Assembly (NCBI GenBank): GCA_018334835.1
Contig: JAGXLF010000009.1
Span: 1-36,927, forward strand
From: Thermoplasmatota archaeon
Lineage (GTDB): Archaea; Thermoplasmatota; Thermoplasmata; Halarchaeoplasmatales; Halarchaeoplasmataceae
Length of the DNA stretch: 36,927 bases
Direction: 5' to 3'
Below, piece by piece: positions 1 through 7,390 of the stretch (position 1 is the first letter of the stretch; the number at the start of each line of letters is the position of its first letter). The notes under the pieces were generated by a model. It searched no databases, was not told the DNA's origin, and was given only the letters and a program-made list of their open reading frames with translations. A program made the position numbers and the translations under genes.

Positions 1-226
1 CCTATGGAAAAAAGAAAACACACTTGAATAGGGAAAACAATTTGTGATATTAAAGCTGAGATAAATAGAATTACTGCTATATATCTCCATTTGGCCCCCG
101 TCAGATAGCTATCTCCAGCCATCAGACATTTAGCCTTAGCCCTATATTTATTTTTTTTGACAACTATAACCTAAGATTAGCAGGTTTACAATCGTTAAGG
201 AGCTGCGAAAGGGAAAAGAGAACTTC
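1..226. other. Intergenic stretch at window edge, no gene seen
   Basis: I see no convincing coding region here. A perfect 12-bp palindrome (AGATAGCTATCT) lies at 103-114, and a T-rich tract at 149-159 could end a plus-strand transcript coming from outside the window. The 3' end of the minus-strand regulator gene is at 227. Confidence 0.5.
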
Positions 227-1009
227 CTATGTCCATTCGATCTTGAATTTACAGTGATCCGCTCCGGAACCGTGGCATTCTTCTTCGATCACTTCGACCT
301 CTTCACCCATTGCTCCTTCTATCACACCTTCTAACATACCTTCATCGAGTGAGCATAGGGTGTGTCCGACCTCCGGCATATCACTGCAGTCGAAACATTC
401 TTCGACTATCAATTCTTTGTCTTCTTTGACCTCCATCTTACCCAAACCTGTGGAATCCCAAAAATCGCTGATCTCTTTGAAGAGTTCATCTCTACTGTTG
501 ACAGACATATCTTCTCCTATCGCCCTGCCTGCATCTCTACCTATCTCCTTCAAAGCGGGATGTACATCTAGACCGAAAGAATCCAATCCGTGTCTAATAA
601 GATGGAAGAGCCCTTTGAGGAACTCGTATCTTTTACCGCCAACGTCTTTTAAATTGTCTAAGATATCACGATAATGTTCATCTTGTGGGGTTTCTGATTT
701 TCCAAGTAATTGAGAAGAGAGATAGAATATTTTCTTTCTTTCATCCTCAGAATCTTCTTTTTCATCTATTATTCCAAGATCTTTCAGATCAGAAAGATGT
801 ACAGAGGTGGTGGACTTCGCTTTTCCCAACTCCTCTCTTATCTGAGAGGCGTGTTTTTCTCCTTCTTTCAATATGTCTATTATCCGATTTTTTGTTTTGC
901 TTTCGATGACTACAACTCTAGAATCGTTTGAGAATATTCTTGGTTTTTTATCGGTATCACTCATCGATTGTAATTCAAGTGGTAAGTCAGTTATAATTGT
1001 TTCCCACAC
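227..1009 (-). CDS. HTH regulator with C-terminal V4R sensor domain
   Basis: Two-part protein of up to 260 residues. The N-terminal part (about 35-100) reads as an ArsR-like winged helix (NRIIDILKEGEKHASQI, then TTSVHLSDLKDLGII). The C-terminal part (about 200-259) has the V4R signature: a CFDC pair, a VGHTLC turn and a closing EECHGSGADHCKFKI. V4R domains bind small molecules or metals through such Cys/His residues, so it probably senses a ligand and controls transcription. It is divergent from cooS, its likely target. The first start is GTG at 1009, just downstream of a perfect palindrome. An in-frame ATG at 964 (MSDTDKK) is equally plausible. The ligand is unknown. Confidence 0.8.
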   Translation of the reverse strand: MWETIITDLPLELQSMSDTDKKPRIFSNDSRVVVIESKTKNRIIDILKEGEKHASQIREELGKAKSTTSVHLSDLKDLGIIDEKEDSEDERKKIFYLSSQLLGKSETPQDEHYRDILDNLKDVGGKRYEFLKGLFHLIRHGLDSFGLDVHPALKEIGRDAGRAIGEDMSVNSRDELFKEISDFWDSTGLGKMEVKEDKELIVEECFDCSDMPEVGHTLCSLDEGMLEGVIEGAMGEEVEVIEEECHGSGADHCKFKIEWT

Positions 1010-1010
1010 T

Positions 1011-1024
1011 TACGAACGTTCGTA
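1011..1024. promoter_or_regulatory. Operator-like perfect palindrome TACGAACGTTCGTA
   Basis: A 14-bp perfect palindrome sits between the V4R regulator and cooS. It lies where the regulator's own transcription start would be, about 25 bp downstream of the TATA-like palindrome at 1035-1048 read on the minus strand. This fits an operator bound by the regulator, or by another dimeric HTH protein. Confidence 0.6.
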
Positions 1025-1027
1025 TAA

Positions 1028-1052
1028 CAGCGAAATGTTTTTAAACATGCTG
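1028..1052. promoter_or_regulatory. Palindromic, possibly two-way TATA box
   Basis: ATGTTT-TT-AAACAT is a perfect palindrome at 1035-1048, framed by CAGC and GCTG. It reads as an AT-rich TATA element on both strands. On the plus strand it would start cooS mRNA near 1067, just before the GGTGA ribosome site and the ATG at 1080. On the minus strand it would start the regulator mRNA near 1016. Confidence 0.5.
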
Positions 1053-1079
1053 TAGATTACACTATTAGGTGAAGTTAAG

Positions 1080-2957
1080 ATGGAAAAGCACAGCGCTCAC
1101 GACTCTGTAGAAGGGATGTATGATAAGGTAAAAGAAGACGGTATGACCAACGTTCACGATAGATACGACGCGATGGAGAACGTCAGGTGTGATTTCTGCG
1201 CTAAAGGTACAAGATGCAACATATGTTCTCAAGGTCCATGTAGGATCGTTGATGGTGTCACGGAAAGAGGTGTCTGCGGTATAGATAAAGACGGCATGGT
1301 CATGAGGAACCTGTTGAGAGTTAACAGCATGGGTACTTCCGCTTACACTTATCACGCAAATACTACAGCTAAGACTTTGAAGGCTACGGCAGAAGGTAAA
1401 ACTATATTCGATATAGAGGACGAGGAGAAATTGAACCAGTTAGCGGAAAGGATCGGACTAGACACTTCTAAAGATAAATACGAATTGGCTAGTGATCTAG
1501 CTGATTTTATGCTCGAAGAGATAAATAGAGATAGTGAAGAAACCTCTGAGGTACTCAAGAAGTTCGCTCCAGAATCACGGCAAAAGGTTTGGGATGAACT
1601 CGATATAGCTCCAGGTGGACCACTCCATGAACTGATGGATGTTAAAACCAGCGTCATGACCAATGTAGACAGTGATTATCAAAGCATGGCTCTCAAGACA
1701 TTGAGGATGGGACTAGCTACGTCTTATGGCTCTCTAACTTTATTGGAGGAGGTCCAAGATATATTATTCGGAACTGCAGAGCCTCATGAAGCCGAAGTGG
1801 ATATGGGTATTTTGGATCCAGATTATGTCAACATCTTACCTAACGGCCATGAACCTTTCATGGGAGCCGCGTTGATAAAAATCGCAAGAAGAGACGAGGT
1901 ACAGGAGAAAGCTAAAGAAGTCGGAGCAAAGGGGATCCACATAGTGGGTTCCATAGAAACAGGTCAGGAATTGATGCAGAGATTCGAAACCGATGATGTT
2001 TTTGTAGGATTGACGGGAAACTGGCTGAATGAGGAGTATGTTCTTGCTACTGGAGCAGTTGACGCTTTCGTCGCTGATATGAACTGTACTGTTCCCACAG
2101 CTGGCGAATACGCCGAAAAATATAACTCAAAGATAATACCGGTTACGAAACTTGTGAATATACCAGGTGTGGATCACGATATAAATTACAAGCCTGAAAA
2201 AGCCGAAGAACAAGCCATGGAAATCATCAAGAGAGCGATAGAGAATTTCAAAAAGAGAAAAGGAAAAGAGACTACGGTTCCGGAAAACAAACAAGATATT
2301 GTAACGGGGTTTTCACCAAAGGCTGTTGTTGAAGCACTCGGTGGCACTTTAGATCCTCTGCTCGAGCATATACAGAACGGCAACATAAAAGGTATTGTGG
2401 CCCTGGTAAGTTGTACCACATTAGATAACGGACCACAGGACGAAACGACGATAAAAGTTGCGGAGGAACTCATCAAAAGGGACATTCTGGTATTAAGTGC
2501 GGGATGTGGAAATGCTGGATTACAAGTAGGTGGTTTAACATCTCTTGATGCGGTAGAAAAGGCCGGAGAAGGACTCACAGCAGTTTGTGAAGCCCTGGAA
2601 GTTCCACCTGTACTGAGTTTCGGTACTTGTACCGATACGGGAAGATTGATCAATCTAGTTTCGACTGTAGCTGATGCCTTGGATGTCGATCCGACTCAAC
2701 TTCCTGTCGCTGTGACCGCTCCAGAATATATGGAGCAGAAAGCTACTATCGCCGCTGTAGCGGCTATAGGTTATGGACTCTACACCCACGTCTCTCCAAC
2801 ACCTCCAGTAACGGGAAGCGAGAACGTTGTGAAGTTATTGACAGAAGACGTTGAAGAACTGACCGGCGGTAAATTAGCTGTAGGAGACGATCCAGTAACT
2901 ATAGTCGATGGTATCGAAGATCACATCGATAAGAAAAGAGAAGAACTAGGACTCTAA
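1080..2957 (+). CDS. cooS: Ni-CO dehydrogenase catalytic subunit homologue, divergent
   Basis: 625 residues, the usual length for CooS, which interconverts CO and CO2 at a Ni-Fe-S C-cluster. Cys37 and Cys40 are placed for the D-cluster (CDFC, a CxxC form rather than the widely spaced pair). Cys46, 49, 54 and 66 match the B-cluster. C-cluster ligands present are His257 (NGHEP), Cys336 (DMNC), Cys445 (VSC), Cys476 (SAGC) and Cys517 (FGTC). The GICCTGNE motif, which holds the sixth ligand (Cys295 in the Carboxydothermus enzyme), reads GSIETGQE, so Glu293 sits in its place. The gene stands alone with no cooF, cooC or ACS subunits. A GGTGA site precedes the ATG. CO activity is uncertain. Confidence 0.9.
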   Translation: MEKHSAHDSVEGMYDKVKEDGMTNVHDRYDAMENVRCDFCAKGTRCNICSQGPCRIVDGVTERGVCGIDKDGMVMRNLLRVNSMGTSAYTYHANTTAKTLKATAEGKTIFDIEDEEKLNQLAERIGLDTSKDKYELASDLADFMLEEINRDSEETSEVLKKFAPESRQKVWDELDIAPGGPLHELMDVKTSVMTNVDSDYQSMALKTLRMGLATSYGSLTLLEEVQDILFGTAEPHEAEVDMGILDPDYVNILPNGHEPFMGAALIKIARRDEVQEKAKEVGAKGIHIVGSIETGQELMQRFETDDVFVGLTGNWLNEEYVLATGAVDAFVADMNCTVPTAGEYAEKYNSKIIPVTKLVNIPGVDHDINYKPEKAEEQAMEIIKRAIENFKKRKGKETTVPENKQDIVTGFSPKAVVEALGGTLDPLLEHIQNGNIKGIVALVSCTTLDNGPQDETTIKVAEELIKRDILVLSAGCGNAGLQVGGLTSLDAVEKAGEGLTAVCEALEVPPVLSFGTCTDTGRLINLVSTVADALDVDPTQLPVAVTAPEYMEQKATIAAVAAIGYGLYTHVSPTPPVTGSENVVKLLTEDVEELTGGKLAVGDDPVTIVDGIEDHIDKKREELGL

Positions 2958-2959
2958 AT

Positions 2960-2981
2960 AAAACCTTTTTCTTTTTTTCTA
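2960..2981 (+). terminator. T-rich terminator after cooS
   Basis: Immediately after the cooS stop comes CCTTTTTCTTTTTTTCT, a pyrimidine/T-rich run typical of archaeal intrinsic termination. The convergent transporter gene ends at 3013, and the gap also has A-rich sequence that serves the opposite strand. Confidence 0.5.
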
Positions 2982-3012
2982 ATATCGAAATTTTTAGATT
3001 ATCCTTTTTTTC

Positions 3013-4323
3013 TTACATAAGGACAATGAAAAAGAACCACAGGAGAAGAAAGGATAATACTAAAGAAAAAATCGTGACTGGTAAACTTATCTTTGTAAAA
3101 TCTCTAAAAGAAATCTTATAACCCATACCTTCAGATATATTTGCGACCATAAGGTTTGCTGGACCACTTATCAGAGTTCCGTTAGACCCGAGACAAACAG
3201 CCAGTGAAAGAGCCCACCACATCGGATTGACCGCATAACCTGTTCCTAGTCCACTAAGCTCGATGAACGTCCCTATAGCTGGTATCAAAGTTATAGTTGC
3301 GGGTATATTCCCGACAACTATCGAGAACGTCCCGCTTACTATCATCACCATGAAGAGAGCCTTCAGTAGACTGCCGCCACTAGCCCTTGCTACCCCTATA
3401 GCAATAAGGTCAATGATTCCAGCATTGTCTAGTCCACCAATTAATATAAAAAGACCCACTAGGAATAAGAGTGTAGACCAATGAACATGTGCGATTGCCT
3501 TTTTTGGGTCGCTAAAAGAAAGTAATAGCAGAACCGATGCACCTAACATAGCGACCACCCATGGATCAATACCTAAAATGTGATGTACAGTGAATAAGCA
3601 CATAGTAAAAAGCAACGAGATGATCGCTTTCTTAAACATATCCCAATCTTTTATCTTTTCACTTTCATCCATATCTACAATTTTATCGAAATTCGTCATG
3701 TCTTTCTTCATTATGTCGTGAAACATCAATTCAAATACTAAAAGAGTAGAAAACAATACGATCAACACTATTGGTCCCAAATAAATCATGAATTGTACAA
3801 AGTTTATTCCTGCTTGACTTCCGATCAGTATATTTGGAGGATCACCGATAAGAGTTGCTGTACCACCTATATGAGCAGCGATACCTTCGCCAATCACAAA
3901 TGGAACTGGTGTTACTTCCAATTCCTCTGCGATGGTTATAGTGACAGGGACCATCAACAAAATAGTAGTAATGTTATCTAAAAAGGCGGATGCGAATCCC
4001 GTAACCAATATGAAGAGTGTAAGCAGCCTGTAATAACTACCATTCGACATCTTAGCAGTTTTGATCGCTAGATAACCGAAAAATCCACTATCTCCAAGCA
4101 TCCCCACGAGCATCATCATTCCCATAAGCAATCCGATGGTATTGAAATCTATATAGCCTAGAGCTAGATTTTGATCATAGAAGCCTAAAGCATGTCCGAC
4201 CAATATCATAGATAGAGCTCCGACCATCACTGCTACTGTTCTGTCTATTCTATTGCTGATTATTCCTATGTAGGTAATTGCGAAGATTACAAGAGGGACG
4301 AGTATTTGGATGGATAAGTTCAA
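3013..4323 (-). CDS. ArsB/NhaD-type ion transporter
   Basis: 436-residue polytopic membrane protein with about 11-12 hydrophobic segments spread over its length. GGTATLIGDPPNILIG in the middle is the hallmark of the ArsB/NhaD branch of the ion transporter superfamily, and a second pseudo-repeat half has NIPATITLIP and GSNGTLISGPANLM. Members export arsenite or exchange Na+ for H+, and sequence alone does not decide which. No arsenic genes lie nearby, so Na+/H+ exchange in a salt-adapted cell is the more likely role. The start is a TTG at 4323 with GGTG nine bases upstream on the minus strand. Confidence 0.8.
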   Translation of the reverse strand: MNLSIQILVPLVIFAITYIGIISNRIDRTVAVMVGALSMILVGHALGFYDQNLALGYIDFNTIGLLMGMMMLVGMLGDSGFFGYLAIKTAKMSNGSYYRLLTLFILVTGFASAFLDNITTILLMVPVTITIAEELEVTPVPFVIGEGIAAHIGGTATLIGDPPNILIGSQAGINFVQFMIYLGPIVLIVLFSTLLVFELMFHDIMKKDMTNFDKIVDMDESEKIKDWDMFKKAIISLLFTMCLFTVHHILGIDPWVVAMLGASVLLLLSFSDPKKAIAHVHWSTLLFLVGLFILIGGLDNAGIIDLIAIGVARASGGSLLKALFMVMIVSGTFSIVVGNIPATITLIPAIGTFIELSGLGTGYAVNPMWWALSLAVCLGSNGTLISGPANLMVANISEGMGYKISFRDFTKISLPVTIFSLVLSFLLLWFFFIVLM

Positions 4324-4559
4324 TTATAACACCGTATGCTTTTTGTTCATGATTACTGTCCCATAAATAGAATTTTTGGGTCAATTATACAATCTATATG
4401 ATGCCATTTATATCAATCTACATTCCTCTGCGGCTCCTTTTGGAGTGAACATAGATCTAGCCATTTTTGGCCTGCATATAAATTTCAATAGTATCTATCA
4501 TTTAAAAGTACTAATAGATGGAAAATAATAAATAGGTAACATTGTTATATAGTGAAGCG
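4324..4559. promoter_or_regulatory. Divergent intergenic promoter region
   Basis: This AT-rich region separates the minus-strand ion transporter and the plus-strand PadR gene. TATA-like runs occur near 4499-4505 (ATTTAAAAG) and 4525-4532. I see no gene and no strong inverted repeat. Confidence 0.4.
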
Positions 4560-4940
4560 ATGTGTAAAGATTCAACATCCAACTGTCATAAGCACCCTGG
4601 TTATCCCGAGGGAAGATGGCTTCATTTCTTGATCCTCAGAGTGGTTTGTGAAGAACCTCTGCATGGATACGGGATAATAAAAAAGATAGAAGAGTTGAGC
4701 GAAGGTAGACATGAAATAAAATCAGGGACGATGTACACCACTTTGAGAAGGATGGAGAAGAAAGGATTGCTAAAATCTGAATGGGAAGAAAGTGAGTCTG
4801 GACCTGATAAAAGAGTTTACAGTGCGACAGAAGAAGGTAGAGAACATCTGAAACGATGGTTGGAGATGATAAAAGAACGAAAAAGGATGATGGAAAAGAT
4901 GACGAGTTTTTATGAAAAAGAGTTTGGAGATGAGGAATAA
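4560..4940 (+). CDS. PadR-family transcriptional regulator
   Basis: About 126 residues. The core is a PadR winged helix: FLILRVVCEEPLHGYGIIKK, then GTMYTTLRRMEKKGLLKSEW, a wing (GPDKRVYSATEEG) and a C-terminal dimerisation helix. An N-terminal CKDSTSNCHKHPGYP segment carries Cys and His residues that could bind metal. I chose the ATG at 4560 with GTGA just upstream; TTG at 4542 would add six residues. The gene is first in a run with a small cupin and two half-permeases, so it is probably their local repressor. A second PadR-permease pair lies at 8.2-10 kb. Confidence 0.85.
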   Translation: MCKDSTSNCHKHPGYPEGRWLHFLILRVVCEEPLHGYGIIKKIEELSEGRHEIKSGTMYTTLRRMEKKGLLKSEWEESESGPDKRVYSATEEGREHLKRWLEMIKERKRMMEKMTSFYEKEFGDEE

Positions 4941-4955
4941 AGGAGGTGAGAAATT

Positions 4956-5243
4956 ATGGAAATATTCGACTTGAAGTCGATGGAAGAAAAACAAGAGATA
5001 TATAAAGAGGAAGAGTTCAAGATAAGACATATACCCCTTTCAGAAGGAGAAAAGATACCGCCGTGTGAGATGCCCACTTACGTGATATTCTACGTACTTG
5101 AAGGAGAAGCTGAAGTCACGGTAGATGATGAATCGGTCACTTTGTCAAAAGGAAAAGGTCTTATCACAGAACCGGCAACGCTTTCAATGGAAACTAAAGA
5201 AGGCGTTAAGATACTAGGGATACAAATATCAAAGGGTGAATAG
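4956..5243 (+). CDS. Small cupin-domain protein
   Basis: 95-residue single cupin barrel. The recognisable strand pair is YVIFYVLEGEAEVTVDDESV followed by LSKGKGLITEPATLSMETKEG. The usual metal-binding His-x-His is weak: the expected site reads PPCEMPTY, with Cys and Glu. A strong AGGAGGTGAG ribosome site lies 15 bp after the PadR gene, and the stop is immediately followed by the start of the permease. It may sense or bind the substrate of the adjacent transporter; no enzymatic role can be assigned. Confidence 0.75.
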   Translation: MEIFDLKSMEEKQEIYKEEEFKIRHIPLSEGEKIPPCEMPTYVIFYVLEGEAEVTVDDESVTLSKGKGLITEPATLSMETKEGVKILGIQISKGE

Positions 5244-5726
5244 ATGAGCATTACAGCTATCTTCATCAATCTATTCGCTCTAGTCTGCTTCATGTACGGA
5301 GTTTATAGAGACAGAGAGAAAGCTGTAGAGTCGTTGAAAAAAGCGGCTTTTTCCTTCTTCAAGATCCTACCGACGGTTCTGATAATAATAGTCATCATCG
5401 GATTGATGCTCGGATTCGTACCGCCTTCGGAGATATCGAGGTTCGTGGGAGAGCAGTCAGGTATATTCGGTGTTTTGTTGGTGGGTGTAGTGGGATCTAT
5501 CCTGCATATCCCAGCTTTGGTTTCGTTCCCATTGGCTGCTTCGATACTGGACAGCGGTGCGACCGTTACAGCTGTAGCCGCTTTCATCACTACTTTGACC
5601 ATGATAGGTATGGTCACGTTGCCTTTGGAGATTAAGAAATTGGGCAAGAAATTTGCTCTCTTGAGAAACGGTTTGAGTTTTGTAATCGCTGTTATCATAG
5701 CGCTAATAATGGGTGTGATTCTGTGA
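5244..5726 (+). CDS. Half-size permease, N-terminal half (COG0701-like)
   Basis: 160-residue membrane protein with about four helices, matching one half of the DUF318/ArsP-type permeases (COG0701). Landmarks are FVPPSEISRFVGEQSG, a pore-like PALVSFPLAASILDSGA, and AAFITTLTMIGMVTLPLEIK. Full-length relatives carry two such halves in one chain of over 300 residues. Here the second half is the next gene, overlapping by 4 bp (GTGA), so the two should be made together and pair. Relatives export organoarsenicals or metals, but the substrate here is unknown. Confidence 0.8.
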   Translation: MSITAIFINLFALVCFMYGVYRDREKAVESLKKAAFSFFKILPTVLIIIVIIGLMLGFVPPSEISRFVGEQSGIFGVLLVGVVGSILHIPALVSFPLAASILDSGATVTAVAAFITTLTMIGMVTLPLEIKKLGKKFALLRNGLSFVIAVIIALIMGVIL

Positions 5727-6262
5727 AAGAAGAGAAAAAGAAAGAGCAGAAGAAAAAGATGCTCCGGGACTGGCTCATATTTGCCGGGATGGTGGTGGTC
5801 GCTGCAGTCCTGATTTACCTGTATCCAAGCAAACAAGAACCAGTGATATCAGCGTCTTTTGATTACCTGTCCGAGATGATATTCATCCTTCCGGCTGTCA
5901 TGGTCCTGATGGGATTGTTCTCGGTATATATACCTAAAGATACTGTGGTCAAATACTTCGGTAAAGCTTCTGGAATCAAGGGATTCTTTCTCGCGATCCT
6001 TTTCGGAACTCTACCGACTGGACCGTTGTACGTGGCATTTCCCATGGCCTCGACCATGATCAAAAAGGGTGCAAGGATCAGCAACATAGTTATGTTTCTC
6101 TCAGCCTGGGCGTGCATAAAAATACCGCAGGAGATGGTCGAACTACAGTTTTTAGGTCCTGAATTCATGCTTGCCCGTTTATTTTTGACCATCATCTTCG
6201 TTGGATTGATGGGTCTGGTTATTGAATGGATTATAGATAAAACTGGCGGTGAGGAAGATTGA
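5723..6262 (+). CDS. Half-size permease, C-terminal half (COG0701-like)
   Basis: 179 residues. A lysine-rich cytoplasmic start (KEEKKKEQKKK) is followed by about five membrane helices. The half-permease landmarks are PAVMVLMGLFSVYIPKD, GTLPTGPLYVAFPMASTMIK and SAWACIKIPQEMVE. The GTG start overlaps the stop of the preceding half, indicating translational coupling and a 1:1 complex. It is clearly related to the gene at 9228, which has an added Fe-S tail that this one lacks. Substrate unknown. Confidence 0.8.
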   Translation: MKEEKKKEQKKKMLRDWLIFAGMVVVAAVLIYLYPSKQEPVISASFDYLSEMIFILPAVMVLMGLFSVYIPKDTVVKYFGKASGIKGFFLAILFGTLPTGPLYVAFPMASTMIKKGARISNIVMFLSAWACIKIPQEMVELQFLGPEFMLARLFLTIIFVGLMGLVIEWIIDKTGGEED

Positions 6263-6481
6263 TTGGTGAAGTTAACAAAAAATATTCTAAAGATAAGCAT
6301 CTAATACTGCAAAGAAGTGATTGTAATAGAAGATATCCTATCGATAAAGGTTACAGATAAAACTAAAGTAAAAGTGTTCATCAAAAGGAACCGAAGTACC
6401 CCTAAGTTAACCGAATCACTATCTTCTCACAAAATATTTTTATCGTTATAACATCCATTAGAAAAATATGAGGTAATTCAT
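6263..6481. other. Intergenic region before the split cupin
   Basis: 219 bp with no supported gene. A 44-codon open frame (GTG at 6317 to TAA at 6451) has no ribosome site and no recognisable motif. The AAAATATTTTTATCG near 6431-6445 may be the TATA region for the cupin at 6482. Confidence 0.4.
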
Positions 6482-6641
6482 ATGAACAAAAATAAATCCC
6501 AATTACAGGAACTAATAGGTGAAGTTTTCAAACTTGAAGATCTGATCGACTATCAGAAAGGAGCAGTAGTCAGTAGAACACTCGTCGATAAAGATCAGGT
6601 AACTTTGACTGTTTTCGCTTTCGATCAAGGTCAGACTTTGA

Positions 6642-7172
6642 GTCAACTACCTCCACCTGAAGGAGGAGGCTTGTGATATGGCAGGACCAGACCACAGAGA
6701 CAATTTAATTACCAGTGTGCTCCACTCTATCCCGCAGAACGGAAACGGAGAGGCACGTAGCTTCACGTTCGCTTCAACGCACCTGATTCAGGGGCCAGTT
6801 GACCATGGCCCGCACACGCAGGGAACGGAACATAGTCAGTTGTTCCGTCGTTCCTCGCGGAACAGCTTTTGCCCGGCGTGCGGGTTTGTATCTCTTCCAC
6901 AGTGGCGTAACGCAACCGTAGCGGTTTTCTCTCCGTTTCGGAGAGTGCCTTTATGGTGCAGCCTGCTGTGCTCAGATACAGTGTACCAATATCATGCTCC
7001 CTGTATTTAAGGTTTGGTCGGGGAGGGGTAAGTGAAAGTGGCATTCCTCCTCTCCCCGCAGTGCTAACGAGGATGAAGGGAATTGATTCCCTTATTCTCT
7101 CGGCAGGTATGCCTCGAGACTGAAAGGATGTAGTCCTGCACATGAAGGAAGAAGCCTCCTGCCTGTGTTAAG
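6642..7172 (-). mobile_element. IS200/IS605-type non-autonomous element, hairpin-rich
   Basis: The boundaries come from the cupin frame: deletion of exactly these bases restores it. Read on the minus strand, the element begins right after TTCAC (a TnpA/TnpB-type target motif at 7173-7177) and ends GGAGGTAGTTGAC. That end is preceded by a CCTCC-TTCAGGT-GGAGG stem, like the right ends of IS1341/IS605 elements. There is no target duplication, as expected for this family. No TnpA or TnpB domain is readable; the open frames inside lack TnpB catalytic motifs. By eye it is more GC-rich than its surroundings. It looks like an internal-deletion derivative retaining the ends and possibly the omega-RNA region. 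Confidence 0.7.
6792..7091. repeat. Cluster of consecutive short perfect hairpins
   Basis: Inside the insertion I find a series of perfect inverted repeats: GGGCC/GGCCC (6792-6811), CGGAACA/TGTTCCG (6826-6847), GTTCC-TCGC-GGAAC (6850-6863), CCCG/CGGG (6872-6884), GCG/CGC (6905-6913), AACCG-TAG-CGGTT (6914-6926), CTCTCCG-TTT-CGGAGAG (6929-6945), CGGGGAG/CTCCCCG (7019-7058) and GGGAAT-TG-ATTCCC (7078-7091). This density is far above the surrounding genes and suggests a folded RNA. Confidence 0.65.
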
Positions 7173-7390
7173 GTGAACATACCGCTCCACACGATGCTCT
7201 CCTTAAAGTATTGGCCGGGAAGGGAAAAGTGATAATCGATAAAGAAAATCATGAATTAGATGAAGGAGAAACGATAGTTATGCCAGCAGAGGTGCCTCAT
7301 GCTGTGGAAGCTACAAACAAATTCAAGATGTTTTTGATCATGGTGAAATAGAAATAAAATTTTAAATAAAAAAGGAAAAGGGTTCTTTCC

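Larger units (their letters stand above)
6482..7351 (+). pseudogene. Cupin gene split by a 531-bp insertion
   Basis: The 5' part (6482-6641) encodes the start of a cupin ending in VFAFDQGQTL. The 3' part (7173-7351) encodes EHTAPHDALLKVLAGKGKV through to a stop at 7349. Removing 6642-7172 rejoins them in frame as QTLSEHTAPHDAL, the expected first metal-binding motif, and gives an intact 112-residue protein. In its present form translation stops soon after the junction, at about residue 64. The reading frame on both sides is undamaged, so the insertion is recent, or excision or another mechanism keeps it functional. Intact single-domain cupins lie at 4956 and 14932. Confidence 0.85.

Noticed and set aside
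2186-2653. 155-codon minus-strand frame within cooS
   Set aside because: Antisense shadow of a well-conserved gene, with serine-rich low-complexity content.
5303-5836. 177-codon minus-strand frame across the half-permease genes
   Set aside because: Shadow of two clear membrane-protein genes; no start signal or family match.
6317-6451. 44-codon frame before the split cupin
   Set aside because: No ribosome site, no recognisable motif, and a composition like intergenic DNA.
6678-7143. Open frames on both strands inside the insertion
   Set aside because: They have no ribosome site or family motif. A CPACG pair on the plus strand resembles a zinc knuckle, but it lacks the rest of the TnpB finger and catalytic residues.
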